Shown here piece after piece: positions 17,802 to 27,208 of a stretch of DNA of 64,000 bases. This DNA is from Lachnospiraceae bacterium (GTDB lineage: Bacteria; Bacillota; Clostridia; Lachnospirales; Lachnospiraceae). How positions within the stretch are numbered: the stretch's first letter is position 1; every line of letters begins with the position of its first letter. Under the pieces are notes generated by a model. That model worked only from the letters and a program-made list of their open reading frames with translations. It did no database searches and had not been told where the DNA came from. The stretch is from contig CAAEWE010000064.1 in NCBI GenBank assembly GCA_900759665.1, positions 43,213 through 107,212 on the forward strand, given 5' to 3'. A program made the position numbers and the translations under genes.

Positions 17802-17835
17802 GGATAAAGGAATTGCAACTGCAATTCCTTTATCC
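17802..17835 (-). other. Long perfect hairpin between fliF and fliG
   Basis: GGATAAAGGAATTG at 17802-17815 and its complement at 17822-17835 form a perfect stem of at least 14 bp (16 bp if the loop closes to two bases). It occupies the 100-base fliF-fliG gap, with no T-run on the minus side. It fits an mRNA processing/stability or partial attenuation element that sets the ratio of MS-ring to switch proteins. Confidence 0.6.
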
Positions 17836-17847
17836 TATTCTGTCTGA

Positions 17848-19470
17848 TCAATCCCAGTCATCTGTGATCCAGTTACGCAGAAGCTGTGCAACTGCCTCCG
17901 GATTTTCATCCACAAATTTTTCGATCATCTTTCTGGTCTCAGACTTTTCGCTGAATTCAATATCCTCCAGCGACTGATTTTCTTTGGTTGTTGCAAGGAG
18001 CTGCTCTACGGAAAGCTCCGGCTCTTCATCCGCAACCGCTACCGGTGCTGTTCCGCGAACAACTACAAAGATCAGCAGTGCGACGATCAGTACCGCCAAT
18101 ATGATCATCAGATAATCAGAAATGCTCCTGCTCTTTGTCGTTTTTTCTACAAACTTCGGAACTTCATATCCTACTACAGTAATAGATCCCTCATTCACTC
18201 CGGATGCACTGGCAAGAAGCTGGATCTCTGAGTTTGGTACTGTAAATGTATTGGTAGTATTATTCTGTGCCATAAACTCATCAAAGGTCATATTATCCAG
18301 TGTACCGTCTTTTTCTAACTGCTCTTCATCATATACCTTATATCTGGTCACTACAATACCAAGGGAAGATTGATCCAGCTGGATCGCAGGCTTCTCCTGT
18401 TTGATATTTTCAATGGTTTCATCGGTCAGCAGTCCTGTCAGCTTCTCATATTCCTGGGAAGAACTGTTGGTATTTCCATCGTTTAATACATAATCGGTCT
18501 CATCATTGTCATTGGAATCCGTTCCAGGAACTCCGCTGACCGTACCGGCAGATCCCTCATTGGTAGAATGAACATAATTGGTCGGATACCCATAGTCCCT
18601 TCCATCTGCCACGCTGTATTTTTTGGTCAGGGTCTCCACCTTGTTCATATTGAACTGAATGCCCTGTGTGCCAACCTGAACATCATCGTAGCCACAGCGT
18701 ACCAGAAGATCAACAAGATTGGAAGCGATGGTATTTCGCAGACGCTCACAATACTCTGTCGTACCTCCGGTAAGATCTCCCCCCAGACCATCACTGGTAA
18801 AACCATTATAAAGACAATTTCCATCGTAATCATTGATAATGACATGATCCACATCCGTACCGACGGCATTGGCAAGCCAGTATGCAAGATTTTGTGCTGC
18901 ATCAGAAGTCAACTGCTTTTCGTTTTTCTTGTTGACATCCACCATCGCCGTTACCGATGTCACATTTTCCTCGTCCAGAACGCTGTATGTACTCTCCGGA
19001 ACATCAATAAACACCTTTGCATCATCAATAAAGGAGTACTGAACCATGCTGTTTTTCAGCTCTGTTTGAAGTGCCAGTACTCTTTTCTGATCTTTCTCAC
19101 TCTCCGTTGTAGAAATACTGTTATTAAAGGCATCGTCCCATGTATAACCTTTGTCTGTAAGATTATTATCACTCATGCAGTAAAAGGCTTTGGTCATATC
19201 CTCATCATGCACATAAAGGGTAAGACCATCCTTGGAACTTTTGTTTGCAATGCCTTCGTCGTCCAATGCCTGCACCATGCTGGATGCATCTTCCAGATTG
19301 CCAAACTGTTGGAATCTGCTCCAGGTAGGTCTCGATACCAGATACGCCATCACACCGATCAGAACAAGAACAACACAGATCACAGAAATAATGATCGTCT
19401 TCTGTTTGCTGGTATATCTATTCCAAAATTCCACAAATTTTGCCGGAATTTCCTGTATTCTTTCTTTCAT
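17848..19470 (-). CDS. fliF: Flagellar MS-ring protein FliF
   Basis: FliF, 540 residues, forms the MS ring and is the assembly platform of the basal body. It has an N-terminal transmembrane helix (about 23-46), YscJ/FliF ring-building motifs with VFIDVPE and ANAVGTDVDHVIINDYDGN, a Ser/Asn/Asp-rich surface stretch, a second transmembrane helix (about 445-465), and a C-terminal acidic FliG-binding tail ending EAVAQLLRNWITDDWD. It is the fourth gene of the operon. Confidence 0.97.
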   Translation of the reverse strand: MKERIQEIPAKFVEFWNRYTSKQKTIIISVICVVLVLIGVMAYLVSRPTWSRFQQFGNLEDASSMVQALDDEGIANKSSKDGLTLYVHDEDMTKAFYCMSDNNLTDKGYTWDDAFNNSISTTESEKDQKRVLALQTELKNSMVQYSFIDDAKVFIDVPESTYSVLDEENVTSVTAMVDVNKKNEKQLTSDAAQNLAYWLANAVGTDVDHVIINDYDGNCLYNGFTSDGLGGDLTGGTTEYCERLRNTIASNLVDLLVRCGYDDVQVGTQGIQFNMNKVETLTKKYSVADGRDYGYPTNYVHSTNEGSAGTVSGVPGTDSNDNDETDYVLNDGNTNSSSQEYEKLTGLLTDETIENIKQEKPAIQLDQSSLGIVVTRYKVYDEEQLEKDGTLDNMTFDEFMAQNNTTNTFTVPNSEIQLLASASGVNEGSITVVGYEVPKFVEKTTKSRSISDYLMIILAVLIVALLIFVVVRGTAPVAVADEEPELSVEQLLATTKENQSLEDIEFSEKSETRKMIEKFVDENPEAVAQLLRNWITDDWD

Positions 19471-19549
19471 ATTTGCAACTCTCCTAACATTTGTCTATAT
19501 CATAAAAATTGATTTTCGGTCTACGCTGTTTCCAATGTTTTATTATACA

Positions 19550-19882
19550 TTAAAACTGCAGATTCATCAATTCCTTATATCCAGACATAAAAGAGTCTCT
19601 TACGGCAACCACATACTGCAGCGAAATGTTGGCCTTCTGCTGTGCGATCTGCAGGTCATGAATGCTCTCGGTCTCGCCCATAGAGTACTTCATTTCCTCA
19701 ACCTCTGCCGCATTACTGTAATCATTCGCGTCACTGATCATATTGGATGCGGAATCAAATAAGGCTTGAAACGCACCGTTTCTCTGTACTGCTCCGGATG
19801 TGGTATCATCCAGTGATGACGTAACCTCCGGAACCTTAAACGCATTGATCAGATCGACATTTGATAGTGCTGATAATTCCAT
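19550..19882 (-). CDS. fliE: Flagellar hook-basal body protein FliE
   Basis: FliE, 110 residues, is the adaptor between MS ring and rod and among the first export substrates. The C-terminal half carries the family pattern GETESIHDLQIAQQKANISLQYVVAVRD followed by YKELMNLQF. The gene lies between flgC and fliF. Confidence 0.93.
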   Translation of the reverse strand: MELSALSNVDLINAFKVPEVTSSLDDTTSGAVQRNGAFQALFDSASNMISDANDYSNAAEVEEMKYSMGETESIHDLQIAQQKANISLQYVVAVRDSFMSGYKELMNLQF

Positions 19883-19943
19883 ATGTATTCTCCATTCTGC
19901 AACAGCTTTGCTATATGCTCCGCAGCAAAACTGTCTTTTTTAG

Positions 19944-19974
19944 TCAGCGTTCTTCCATCCGTGGACTACGCTGA
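19944..19974 (-). other. Inverted repeat in the flgC-fliE gap
   Basis: TCAGCG (19944-19949) and CGCTGA (19969-19974) form a 6-bp stem with a 19-base loop in the 104-base gap after flgC. The role is unknown; it resembles other hairpin spacers in this operon. Confidence 0.35.
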
Positions 19975-19986
19975 TCGGATCTTCTT

Positions 19987-20433
19987 CTACTTTCCAACCT
20001 CCAGTGCCTTCAATGCCATACCCTTTGCGGCATTAAAAGCTGTCACATTAGCCTCGTAAGATCTGCTCGCATCGATCATATTGGTCATTTCTGTCACTGT
20101 ATTGACATTCGGGTAAGTGACATAACCATTTTCGTCAGCATCCGGATTGGAAGGATCATAAACCATCCTGCACTCTGTCTCATTGTCCTCTGCGATCTGA
20201 CGGATCTTAACACCGTTTCCAACCTTGCCATACATTCCGGTTGCAGAAGTAAGGGCATCATCAAAAGAATAATATGCCTTCTCCTGAAAAACAACTGTTT
20301 TGCGCTTGTATACATTGCCATCGGCATCCCGGGTGGAATTCACGTTGGCAATATTTTGTGAGATCACATCCAGTCGTGTTCTCTGTGCAGTCATACCACT
20401 GGCACTCACATCAAATGCGGAAAATACTCCCAT
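19987..20433 (-). CDS. flgC: Flagellar basal-body rod protein FlgC
   Basis: Proximal rod protein, about 148 residues. The N-terminus FSAFDVSASGMTAQRTRLDVISQNIANVNS is the rod/hook/HAP signature, and the C-terminus has EMTNMIDASRSYEANVTAFNAAK. The ATG at 20433 has AAAGG nine bases upstream; an ATG nine bases earlier sits on top of the SD and is rejected. Confidence 0.96.
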   Translation of the reverse strand: MGVFSAFDVSASGMTAQRTRLDVISQNIANVNSTRDADGNVYKRKTVVFQEKAYYSFDDALTSATGMYGKVGNGVKIRQIAEDNETECRMVYDPSNPDADENGYVTYPNVNTVTEMTNMIDASRSYEANVTAFNAAKGMALKALEVGK

Positions 20434-20485
20434 ATTTTTCATCCTTTCCTGATTATTCTTTTAACATATATAATGGCTGCCGCGC

Positions 20486-20884
20486 TTAAGCTCCGCCGCC
20501 ACTCTTGCAAACACTGCGCAGTCTTGAAAACTCCTGCGAAATCGAATCAAGCACCGTATAATACTTGATCTGATTCTGTGCCATATAGGAATTTTCTGTA
20601 TCAATGTCAACATTATTGCCATCCAGACGATAGCTCACTGTGCTATAATCGGTATACACACTACCATTGAGCAGATCAAGCTCTGCATCAGCGACCTCAT
20701 CATCCAGTGACACACCGCCACTCAGCTGATCCTCCAGATAACTCTGAAAATTGACATCCTTTCTCTTGTAAGTAGGGGTATCTGCATTTGCTATATTGTT
20801 TGAGATCACAGAATGACGAAGCCAGCTGGCATCCGCAGTCTTTTCCAGGATATTGATATAATTATATGCACCCGATGAAATCAT
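20486..20884 (-). CDS. flgB: Flagellar basal-body rod protein FlgB
   Basis: FlgB (about 132 residues) is the first proximal rod subunit and first gene of this fla operon. It carries the rod motif RHSVISNNIANADTPTYKRKDVNF and the C-terminal QNQIKYYTVLDSISQEFSRLRSV segment. The ATG at 20884 has GAGGAGG six bases upstream; the longer open frame to 20947 has no SD. Confidence 0.96.
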   Translation of the reverse strand: MISSGAYNYINILEKTADASWLRHSVISNNIANADTPTYKRKDVNFQSYLEDQLSGGVSLDDEVADAELDLLNGSVYTDYSTVSYRLDGNNVDIDTENSYMAQNQIKYYTVLDSISQEFSRLRSVCKSGGGA

Positions 20885-20963
20885 CAAAAACCTCCTCACA
20901 CTTGACAAATTATGTATGCTAACTCTGTCTTTCATTTCTATAAACACAATTATACTACATACA

Positions 20964-20991
20964 ATTATAAAGAAAATGACAAAAAAAACAA
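20964..20991 (-). promoter_or_regulatory. Candidate sigma-A promoter of the fla operon
   Basis: Upstream of flgB the minus strand reads TTGTTT (20991-20986), a 16-base spacer, and TATAAT (20969-20964). A second TATAAT lies at 20954-20949 without a good -35. No terminator separates codY from flgB, so read-through from the codY unit is also possible. The -35 match is only partial. Confidence 0.4.
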
Positions 20992-20998
20992 GACCTAT

Positions 20999-21787
20999 TT
21001 AAAGATTTTGCTCCTCCATACAGCACCGGATCATTTCCGGCGTAAATAATTCGTTCAGCAGATGAATGCTTGTCCCTTTCATTCCTCCGGATCTGGTTCT
21101 GATGATCCCGGCACTCTCACACTTTTTCAGACCATTAACGATCACCGATCTGGTAATCCCCACCTGATCGGCAAGCCTGCTGGTGATCAGCATATTGTTT
21201 TGTGATTCCTCCAGCTCATCCAGTACATAAAGCATCGCCTTTGCTTCCAGCCTGGACAGAGTACGGATTGCCGCCCTGACATCATTTTCCTTATGCTGCT
21301 CTTCGGAAAGCTCTTCACTCTCTGCTCTCTGCATGGCAAGTCCGATCACCGTCATGCCATACTCCATTAATATAATATCGTCGATAGAAAAGGCTTCCGA
21401 CCTGCGGTACACAAAAAGCGTCCCCAGTCTCTTTCCTGCCATATTGACCGGAGCAACCATCGCCTGATACTCCTGCACTTTTGGAAAATCAAATCCAAGG
21501 GTCAACAAATTCACATTTTCTTTGGTAGACAATATATTTAATAACCGTTCATGAGTATCTTTTTCCAAATACTCTCCGTAACTGATATCCTGCATCTGCG
21601 GTATCACCGGAATATCCTTACGCAGTCTCATTCCCAGCATCTTACCCTTACGGCTGAGAAGAAGCACATTAACCTCCATCTCCTGGGACAGCATCCGGCA
21701 AAAATCATTGAAATCAACTTTATCTGATTCCTGCCGGTTCAACAAACGGTATATTTTACGCGTTTTATCTAAAAGTTCTAAGCTCAT
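20999..21787 (-). CDS. codY: GTP-sensing global regulator CodY
   Basis: CodY, 262 residues, senses GTP and branched-chain amino acids and represses stationary-phase, nutrient and often motility genes. The N-terminal GAF-like domain starts MSLELLDKTRKIYRLLN and the C-terminal winged helix has LITSRLADQVGITRSVIVNGLKKCESAGIIRTRS, with the GTS-HLLN end. It sits nine bases after topA and just upstream of flgB, the same linkage as in Bacillus subtilis. Confidence 0.97.
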   Translation of the reverse strand: MSLELLDKTRKIYRLLNRQESDKVDFNDFCRMLSQEMEVNVLLLSRKGKMLGMRLRKDIPVIPQMQDISYGEYLEKDTHERLLNILSTKENVNLLTLGFDFPKVQEYQAMVAPVNMAGKRLGTLFVYRRSEAFSIDDIILMEYGMTVIGLAMQRAESEELSEEQHKENDVRAAIRTLSRLEAKAMLYVLDELEESQNNMLITSRLADQVGITRSVIVNGLKKCESAGIIRTRSGGMKGTSIHLLNELFTPEMIRCCMEEQNL

Positions 21788-21796
21788 GGCACCTCA

Positions 21797-23869
21797 CTAT
21801 TTCTCCTTCGGCTTTGCTTCCACATAACCACACTGCTCATCCATGCATACCAGTTTACTTCCCTTTTCCAGCATAATGCCGCCACACTTCGGACATTTCT
21901 TTTCCGACGGCTTCTGCCAGGTCATAAAGTCACATTCCGGGAAATTCATACAGCCGAAATACCTTCTGCCCTTCCGGCTCATTTTCATGACAAGATCCCC
22001 GCCGCATTTCGGACAATCCACACCGATCTTTTCAAAAAACGGCTTTGTATTGCGGCATTCAGGAAATCCCGGACATGCAAGGAACTTTCCATGAGGTCCG
22101 TATTTCACTACCATATTTCTGCCACACTCTTCACAGATCACATCAGTGACTTCATCCTCTATGGTTATCTCCTCCAGTTCCTTCTGGGCGATATCAACCG
22201 CCTCTTTCAGATCCGGATAGAAATTTTCAATGACCGTCTTCCATTTGACGGTTCCATCCTCTACGCAGTCTAAAAGTCCCTCCATCGCTGCCGTAAAATT
22301 TACATCTACAATACTTGGGAAGGATTTCTTCATGATACTGTTAACAACCTCTCCCAGCTCTGTTACATACAGCTGTTTCTGCTCCTTCGCCACATAATGA
22401 CGGTTGATGATCGTGGAGATCGTCGGCGCATAGGTGCTTGGACGGCCAATGCCTAACTCCTCAAGTGTTTTTACCAGGGAAGCCTCTGTAAAATGTGCCG
22501 GCGGCTGTGTAAAATGCTGCTTCTTTTCCAGGTTCTCAGCCTTCATAACGGCACCTTTTGTAATATTTTTGGACAATTTTTTCTTTTCGACTTTGTCTTC
22601 CTCGGTCTGATATACATTCAGGTATCCCGGAAAAGCAACCTTGGAAGAAGCCGCCGTGAAGCGGTATTTATCGGTATCAATCTTTACTGATGTGGTTTCG
22701 TATGTCGCTGCTGACATCTGACTTGCCATAAAACGCTTCCAGATCAACTGATATAATCGGAACTGATCCCTGTTCAGCGACTCTTTCACCTGAGCCGGTG
22801 TCAGATCAATATAAGAAGGACGGATCGCCTCATGGGCATCCTGGATCTTTTTGCCGGATTTCTTTCCGGCAGTACCATCCGCCAGATATTCCTGTCCGTA
22901 ATTTTCCGTAATGTAATCCTTGGCTGCTGCCTTTGCCTCCTCACTGATACGGGTGGAATCTGTACGAAGATATGTGATCAGACCAATGCTTCCTCTGCCC
23001 TTTACAGCCACGCCTTCATAAAGTCCCTGTGCCAGACGCATGGTCTTTTGTGTGGAAAAGTTCAAAGTCTTGGCTGCCTCCTGCTGCAGCGTACTTGTCG
23101 TAAACGGCAGCGGAGCCTTTTTGGTTCTCTGGGACTTTTTGACATCCTCCACATGGAAGCTGGACTTTTCCAGCTCCGCAATGATCTCATTCATCTTCTT
23201 CTCAGACTCAATGGTCATTTTCCTGGAATGGGTGCCATAAAACTCTGCGTTTAACGGCTTCTTCTCGCCGTCCATATAAAAATCTGCATTTAACGTCCAG
23301 TATTCCTTTGAAATAAACGCATTGATCTCAGCGTCCCGGTCTGAAATGATACGCAGAGCAACTGACTGTACACGGCCGGCACTTAAACCGCGTTTTACCT
23401 TCGCCCACAAAACCGGACTGATCTTGTAACCTACCAGGCGGTCCAGAACACGTCTCGCCTGCTGGGCATCCACCAGATCCGTATCAATCGGTCTTGCCTG
23501 CTTGATTGCCTGCTTTACTGCATTTTTCGTGATCTCATTGAAGGTGATACGGCTTGTATTTTTGTTTTCCAGCTTTAATGCTGTCATCAAATGCCATGAA
23601 ATCGCCTCTCCCTCGCGGTCCGGGTCGGTTGCGAGATATATTTTGTCTGCCTTTTTTACTTCCTTACGAAGCTTGGCAAGTAATTCTCCTTTTCCACGGA
23701 TGGTAATATATTTGGGCTCAAAATCATGATCCACATCAATTCCAAGCTGACTTTTCGGTAAGTCCCTGACATGTCCGTTGGATGCGATCACTTCATATGA
23801 ACTTCCAAGAAATTTTTTAATGGTTGTCGCCTTTGATGGTGACTCGACAATTACAAGATTTTTTGCCAT
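21797..23869 (-). CDS. topA: DNA topoisomerase I
   Basis: Type IA topoisomerase of 690 residues that relaxes negative supercoils. A TOPRIM domain opens the protein (VIVESPSKATTIKKFLG; DPDREGEAISWH); the catalytic tyrosine is in GLITYLRTDSTRIS near residue 300. Three C-terminal zinc-binding modules follow (CEECGRNM..C; CPKCGGDL..C; CPKCGGIM..C). It is the gene between dprA and codY. Confidence 0.98.
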   Translation of the reverse strand: MAKNLVIVESPSKATTIKKFLGSSYEVIASNGHVRDLPKSQLGIDVDHDFEPKYITIRGKGELLAKLRKEVKKADKIYLATDPDREGEAISWHLMTALKLENKNTSRITFNEITKNAVKQAIKQARPIDTDLVDAQQARRVLDRLVGYKISPVLWAKVKRGLSAGRVQSVALRIISDRDAEINAFISKEYWTLNADFYMDGEKKPLNAEFYGTHSRKMTIESEKKMNEIIAELEKSSFHVEDVKKSQRTKKAPLPFTTSTLQQEAAKTLNFSTQKTMRLAQGLYEGVAVKGRGSIGLITYLRTDSTRISEEAKAAAKDYITENYGQEYLADGTAGKKSGKKIQDAHEAIRPSYIDLTPAQVKESLNRDQFRLYQLIWKRFMASQMSAATYETTSVKIDTDKYRFTAASSKVAFPGYLNVYQTEEDKVEKKKLSKNITKGAVMKAENLEKKQHFTQPPAHFTEASLVKTLEELGIGRPSTYAPTISTIINRHYVAKEQKQLYVTELGEVVNSIMKKSFPSIVDVNFTAAMEGLLDCVEDGTVKWKTVIENFYPDLKEAVDIAQKELEEITIEDEVTDVICEECGRNMVVKYGPHGKFLACPGFPECRNTKPFFEKIGVDCPKCGGDLVMKMSRKGRRYFGCMNFPECDFMTWQKPSEKKCPKCGGIMLEKGSKLVCMDEQCGYVEAKPKEK

Positions 23870-23910
23870 TTTCTACATACCATCCTTTCACATTGCAGGG
23901 CTGTCAGCAC

Positions 23911-25005
23911 CTACAATACTATTGCATAACACTGGTTTCCGATCTGTCGCACAACTCCCTTAAGTTCCATGGAAAGTAACAGATCCATGATCCTCTGCAG
24001 GGATAATCCGGACATCCGGACAAGCTCCGATATATGAATCGGCTCTAAACCTAAATAAGAATACACTATTTTTTCAGACGTTTCAAGCATAACCTCACAT
24101 TTTTTCTTCCGGACAGACGCATCTTCGTCCATAAATATCCCCAATCCGTCAAGAATATCCCTTGTTTTGGCAACCAGTGCAGCACCGCTCTGGATCAGAC
24201 GGTTACTCCCACTGTAACATGGATTGTAAATGTCACCCGGCACCACAAATACTTCCTTTCCCTGATCCAGGCCAAGCTCTGCCGTGATCAGGGATCCGCT
24301 TTTTTCACCGGCTTCAATCACCAATATCCCATCTGCCAGTCCGCTGATGATCCGGTTTCTCATAGGAAAATTAGCCGGATAAGGAGGCATGCCGCAGCAA
24401 AACTCAGAGATAACACCCCCATTTTCCTGCATCAGCATATAGCTTTCAATATGATCATCTGGATAACACCGGTCAATCCCGCATCCAAGTACACCGTATG
24501 TCCTGCCACCTCCCACAGTCAGCACTCCCTTTTGTGCTGCAATATCAATTCCCCGTGCCAGCCCGCTCACCACGGCGATCCCGTTTTCCGCAAGCTCCCG
24601 GCCAAATCTGCCTGCGGTTTGAAGCCCTGCATAACTGGCATTTCTGGCTCCTACCACAGCTATGGCAGGAATATTTTCATCCGGAAGATTTCCTTTATAG
24701 AATAGTGCATAGGGCGGATCTGCTATGTGTTTTAATTTCTCCGGATAATCCGGATGCTCCAGCCAGACAAACCGGATCCGGCTGGAGCAAAGCTCCTCCC
24801 ATTTTCTTTGCAGCAGGTCTGTTTGTCGTGACGATATCAGAGCCTCGATATCTCTGGGGCGAAGTGAAGCAATCTGTTCAAGCTGCTCCTTTTGTGCCTT
24901 AAAGATCTCTTCCGGAGTGCCAAAATACTCCAGCATTGCCTTGATTTTGCGGCAGCCGATCCCACGGATATCCGACAGCCAAAATTCATACAGGGGTTCT
25001 CTCAT
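23911..25005 (-). CDS. dprA: DNA-processing protein DprA
   Basis: DprA/Smf, about 364 residues, loads RecA on incoming single-stranded DNA in natural transformation. It has an N-terminal SAM/HhH-like region (DIRGIGCRKIKAML), a Rossmann-fold domain with AVVGARNASYAG and VVSGLARGIDIAAQKGVL, the GCGIDRCYPDDH and SEFCCGMPPYPANFPMRNRIISGL signature (given here in part), and a C-terminal winged helix. The ATG at 25005 overlaps the comM stop as ATGA, indicating coupling. Presence does not prove competence; no com pilus genes are here. Confidence 0.95.
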   Translation of the reverse strand: MREPLYEFWLSDIRGIGCRKIKAMLEYFGTPEEIFKAQKEQLEQIASLRPRDIEALISSRQTDLLQRKWEELCSSRIRFVWLEHPDYPEKLKHIADPPYALFYKGNLPDENIPAIAVVGARNASYAGLQTAGRFGRELAENGIAVVSGLARGIDIAAQKGVLTVGGGRTYGVLGCGIDRCYPDDHIESYMLMQENGGVISEFCCGMPPYPANFPMRNRIISGLADGILVIEAGEKSGSLITAELGLDQGKEVFVVPGDIYNPCYSGSNRLIQSGAALVAKTRDILDGLGIFMDEDASVRKKKCEVMLETSEKIVYSYLGLEPIHISELVRMSGLSLQRIMDLLLSMELKGVVRQIGNQCYAIVL

Positions 25006-26552
25006 GACCGTCCCCCCTCTCCCCAATAGCGTCTGTCGATAGAACGATAAAATACAGCCTCCGAAATATGCTCCTTCTCGATCCGCTCACTTCCTGCCAG
25101 ATCTGCAATGGTTCGTCCGACTTTTAAAATCTTATGATACGCTCTGGCACTAAATTCCATTTTCCGGAAGATAAGCCTCATATAATCGGATGCTTCCTGG
25201 GACATCACACAGTACTGCTTCACTTTCTGCGGAGTCAGATCCGAATTGTGGCAGAATGCTTCCCCCTCATAACGCTTCCATTGAAGCTTCTGTGCCTGTT
25301 CCACCCGCTGCCGTATCACGGCAGAGCAGTCCGGCTCCTTTGTATTATCATTTTCCAGATGGTGATATTCTAACGGCATCGTTTCGGTGCAGATATCGAT
25401 CCGGTCCAACAAAGGACGGCTGATCCTGCCAAGATATCTGTGCACCTGTCCCGGGGTGCAGCTGCATTTTCTGCGGTCCGGATACCAGCCACAGCGGCAT
25501 GGATTCATCGCTGCCATGAGAAGCGTATGTGCCGGATAGCGGCAGCTTCCCCTCAGCCTCGATACATGCACCCAGCCTTCCTCCAGAGGCTGTCTGAGCA
25601 CCTCCAGCGTATTCCGTTCAAACTCCGGCAGCTCATCCAGAAATAAGACACCTCCCGACGCCAGACTGATCTCCCCCGGTGTGGGATAGGCTCCCCCTCC
25701 GATCAGTGCCCGCTGGGTTGCAGTATGATGGGGAGACCGGAACGGACGCTTTGTGACCAGAGGCTGCTTGTCCGACAGCAGCCCTGCTACACTGTAGATC
25801 TGTGATATCTCCATCTGCTCCTCAAAGGACATGGCCGGCAGGATTCCGCTCATCCTCCCGGCGATCATGGATTTGCCGGAACCCGGCGGCCCGATCAGCA
25901 GCAGATTATGCATTCCTGCTGCCGCCACCTCCGCCGCCCTTCTGGCAGTTTCCTGCCCCAGCACCTCCCGGAAGTCCTTTTCATTCTGCGGCTGTTCTGA
26001 GACCGGATGTACCGCCGGCCGATATATAAAATCATTCATATCATCTGTTTCAAGAATGTCAATGACCTGCCGTAGCTTTCTGACTCCGATCACCTGTATC
26101 CCGGGCACGACCGCTGCCTCCTCCTGGTTCTCCTCTGCCACGATACAGTATCGGACTCCATGTTCCAATGCCGTATAAACCATAGGAAGCACACCGTTAA
26201 CCGGACGCACTTCTCCCTCTAAGCTCAACTCTCCAATGAATAAAATGCCGCCGAAATCCGGTTTGGAAACGTAACCGTACGCAGACAAAACCGCAACTGC
26301 AATGGCCAGGTCATACCCTGTACCATCCTTACGTATGTCTGCTGGCGAAAGATTGACCGTCACCCTGCGGGGAGGAAATCGAAATCCCGTGTTCTGCAGT
26401 GCCACGCGGACTCGTTCCTTTGCCTCCTTTGTTTCACAGGAAAGGTCTCCGACCAAAGAAAATACCGGCAGTCCATCTGATATGTCTGCCTCGATCTGTA
26501 CCATATGCCCTTCAATCCCCTGAATGGCCACACTGAATGTCTTACTGTACAT
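25002..26552 (-). CDS. comM: ComM/YifB family AAA+ helicase (Mg-chelatase-like)
   Basis: About 516 residues. The N-terminal ChlI-like domain (VQIEADISDGLPVFSLVGD) precedes an AAA+ core with Walker A LLIGPPGSGKSMIAGR, Walker B GGVLFLDELPEFERN, and a C-terminal MgChelatase domain with ARAYHKILKVGRTIADLAGS. ComM is a branch-migration helicase that extends recombination during transformation. A zinc-like Cys cluster (NPCRCGWYPD; CSC) is normal for the family. The ATG at 26552 has AAGGAG upstream. It opens the comM-dprA-topA-codY run. Confidence 0.94.
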   Translation of the reverse strand: MYSKTFSVAIQGIEGHMVQIEADISDGLPVFSLVGDLSCETKEAKERVRVALQNTGFRFPPRRVTVNLSPADIRKDGTGYDLAIAVAVLSAYGYVSKPDFGGILFIGELSLEGEVRPVNGVLPMVYTALEHGVRYCIVAEENQEEAAVVPGIQVIGVRKLRQVIDILETDDMNDFIYRPAVHPVSEQPQNEKDFREVLGQETARRAAEVAAAGMHNLLLIGPPGSGKSMIAGRMSGILPAMSFEEQMEISQIYSVAGLLSDKQPLVTKRPFRSPHHTATQRALIGGGAYPTPGEISLASGGVLFLDELPEFERNTLEVLRQPLEEGWVHVSRLRGSCRYPAHTLLMAAMNPCRCGWYPDRRKCSCTPGQVHRYLGRISRPLLDRIDICTETMPLEYHHLENDNTKEPDCSAVIRQRVEQAQKLQWKRYEGEAFCHNSDLTPQKVKQYCVMSQEASDYMRLIFRKMEFSARAYHKILKVGRTIADLAGSERIEKEHISEAVFYRSIDRRYWGEGGRS

Positions 26553-26601
26553 ATAAACTCCTTTCACCTGTGGCAAAAGAAGCTTCCCCCAAATATCAAA
26601 A

Positions 26602-26638
26602 AGACAGGTTTCACGACGTTCTGTCACAAAACCTGTCT
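26602..26638 (-). terminator. Terminator after nrdR
   Basis: Inverted repeat with 10-bp arms, AGACAGGTTT at 26602-26611 and AAACCTGTCT at 26629-26638. On the minus strand the stem is followed by TTTTTGATATTT, a good rho-independent terminator closing the spoIIGA-sigE-sigG-ylmC-nrdR unit before comM. Confidence 0.85.
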
Positions 26639-26685
26639 GCCGTTTTCAGCATTATAGCACCGTTGTCATCAAAATACAATCCCCG

Positions 26686-27138
26686 CTATTTATCCAGTAT
26701 CTTTTTGATCTCGTCCATAAAGATACTGACATCCTTAAACTCGCGGTAAACGGACGCAAACCGTACATAGGCAACCGGATCCAGCTTCTCCAGATGATCC
26801 ATCACAAGCTCCCCAATATAACTGCTGGAAATTTCCCTCTTTTCCTGATTAAAGATCTCTGCTTCCACCTGATCAACCAATGCATTCATCTGGTCAATGG
26901 ATACCGCACGCTTATGACAGGAACGAAACACACCACTCTCGATTTTTGTCCTATCGTAGCTCTCTCTGCTTTGATCCTTTTTGATCACCACCAGCGGAAT
27001 CGCTTCTACTTTTTCGTAGGTGGTAAAACGCTTTCCGCATTTATCACATTGTCTCCTGCGCCGGATCGATGAATTATCATCTGCCGGTCTGGAATCAATA
27101 ACTCTTGTATCGTCCTCCCCGCAATACGGACATTTCAT
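26686..27138 (-). CDS. nrdR: Transcriptional repressor NrdR
   Basis: NrdR (about 150 residues) represses ribonucleotide reductase genes in response to dATP/ATP. It has an N-terminal zinc ribbon (CPYCGEDDTRVIDSRP ... CDKCGKRFTTYE) and an ATP-cone domain (VVIKKDQSRESYDRTKIESGV ... KRAVSIDQ). Length and motifs are standard. It is the last gene of the sporulation sigma-factor cluster, a common linkage in Lachnospiraceae. No NrdR-box-like repeat was noticed nearby. Confidence 0.97.
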   Translation of the reverse strand: MKCPYCGEDDTRVIDSRPADDNSSIRRRRQCDKCGKRFTTYEKVEAIPLVVIKKDQSRESYDRTKIESGVFRSCHKRAVSIDQMNALVDQVEAEIFNQEKREISSSYIGELVMDHLEKLDPVAYVRFASVYREFKDVSIFMDEIKKILDK

Positions 27139-27208
27139 GCCTTGTACCTCCATCTTTTGTTCTTAGCAACATTATCATCCAAACAAACAAAAAATGCAAG
27201 CAGATATT

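Noticed and set aside
18568..19512. Plus-strand open frame of 314 codons opposite fliF
   Set aside because: It is antisense to a clear fliF, lacks an SD and has a Cys/His/Ile-rich composition typical of shadow frames.
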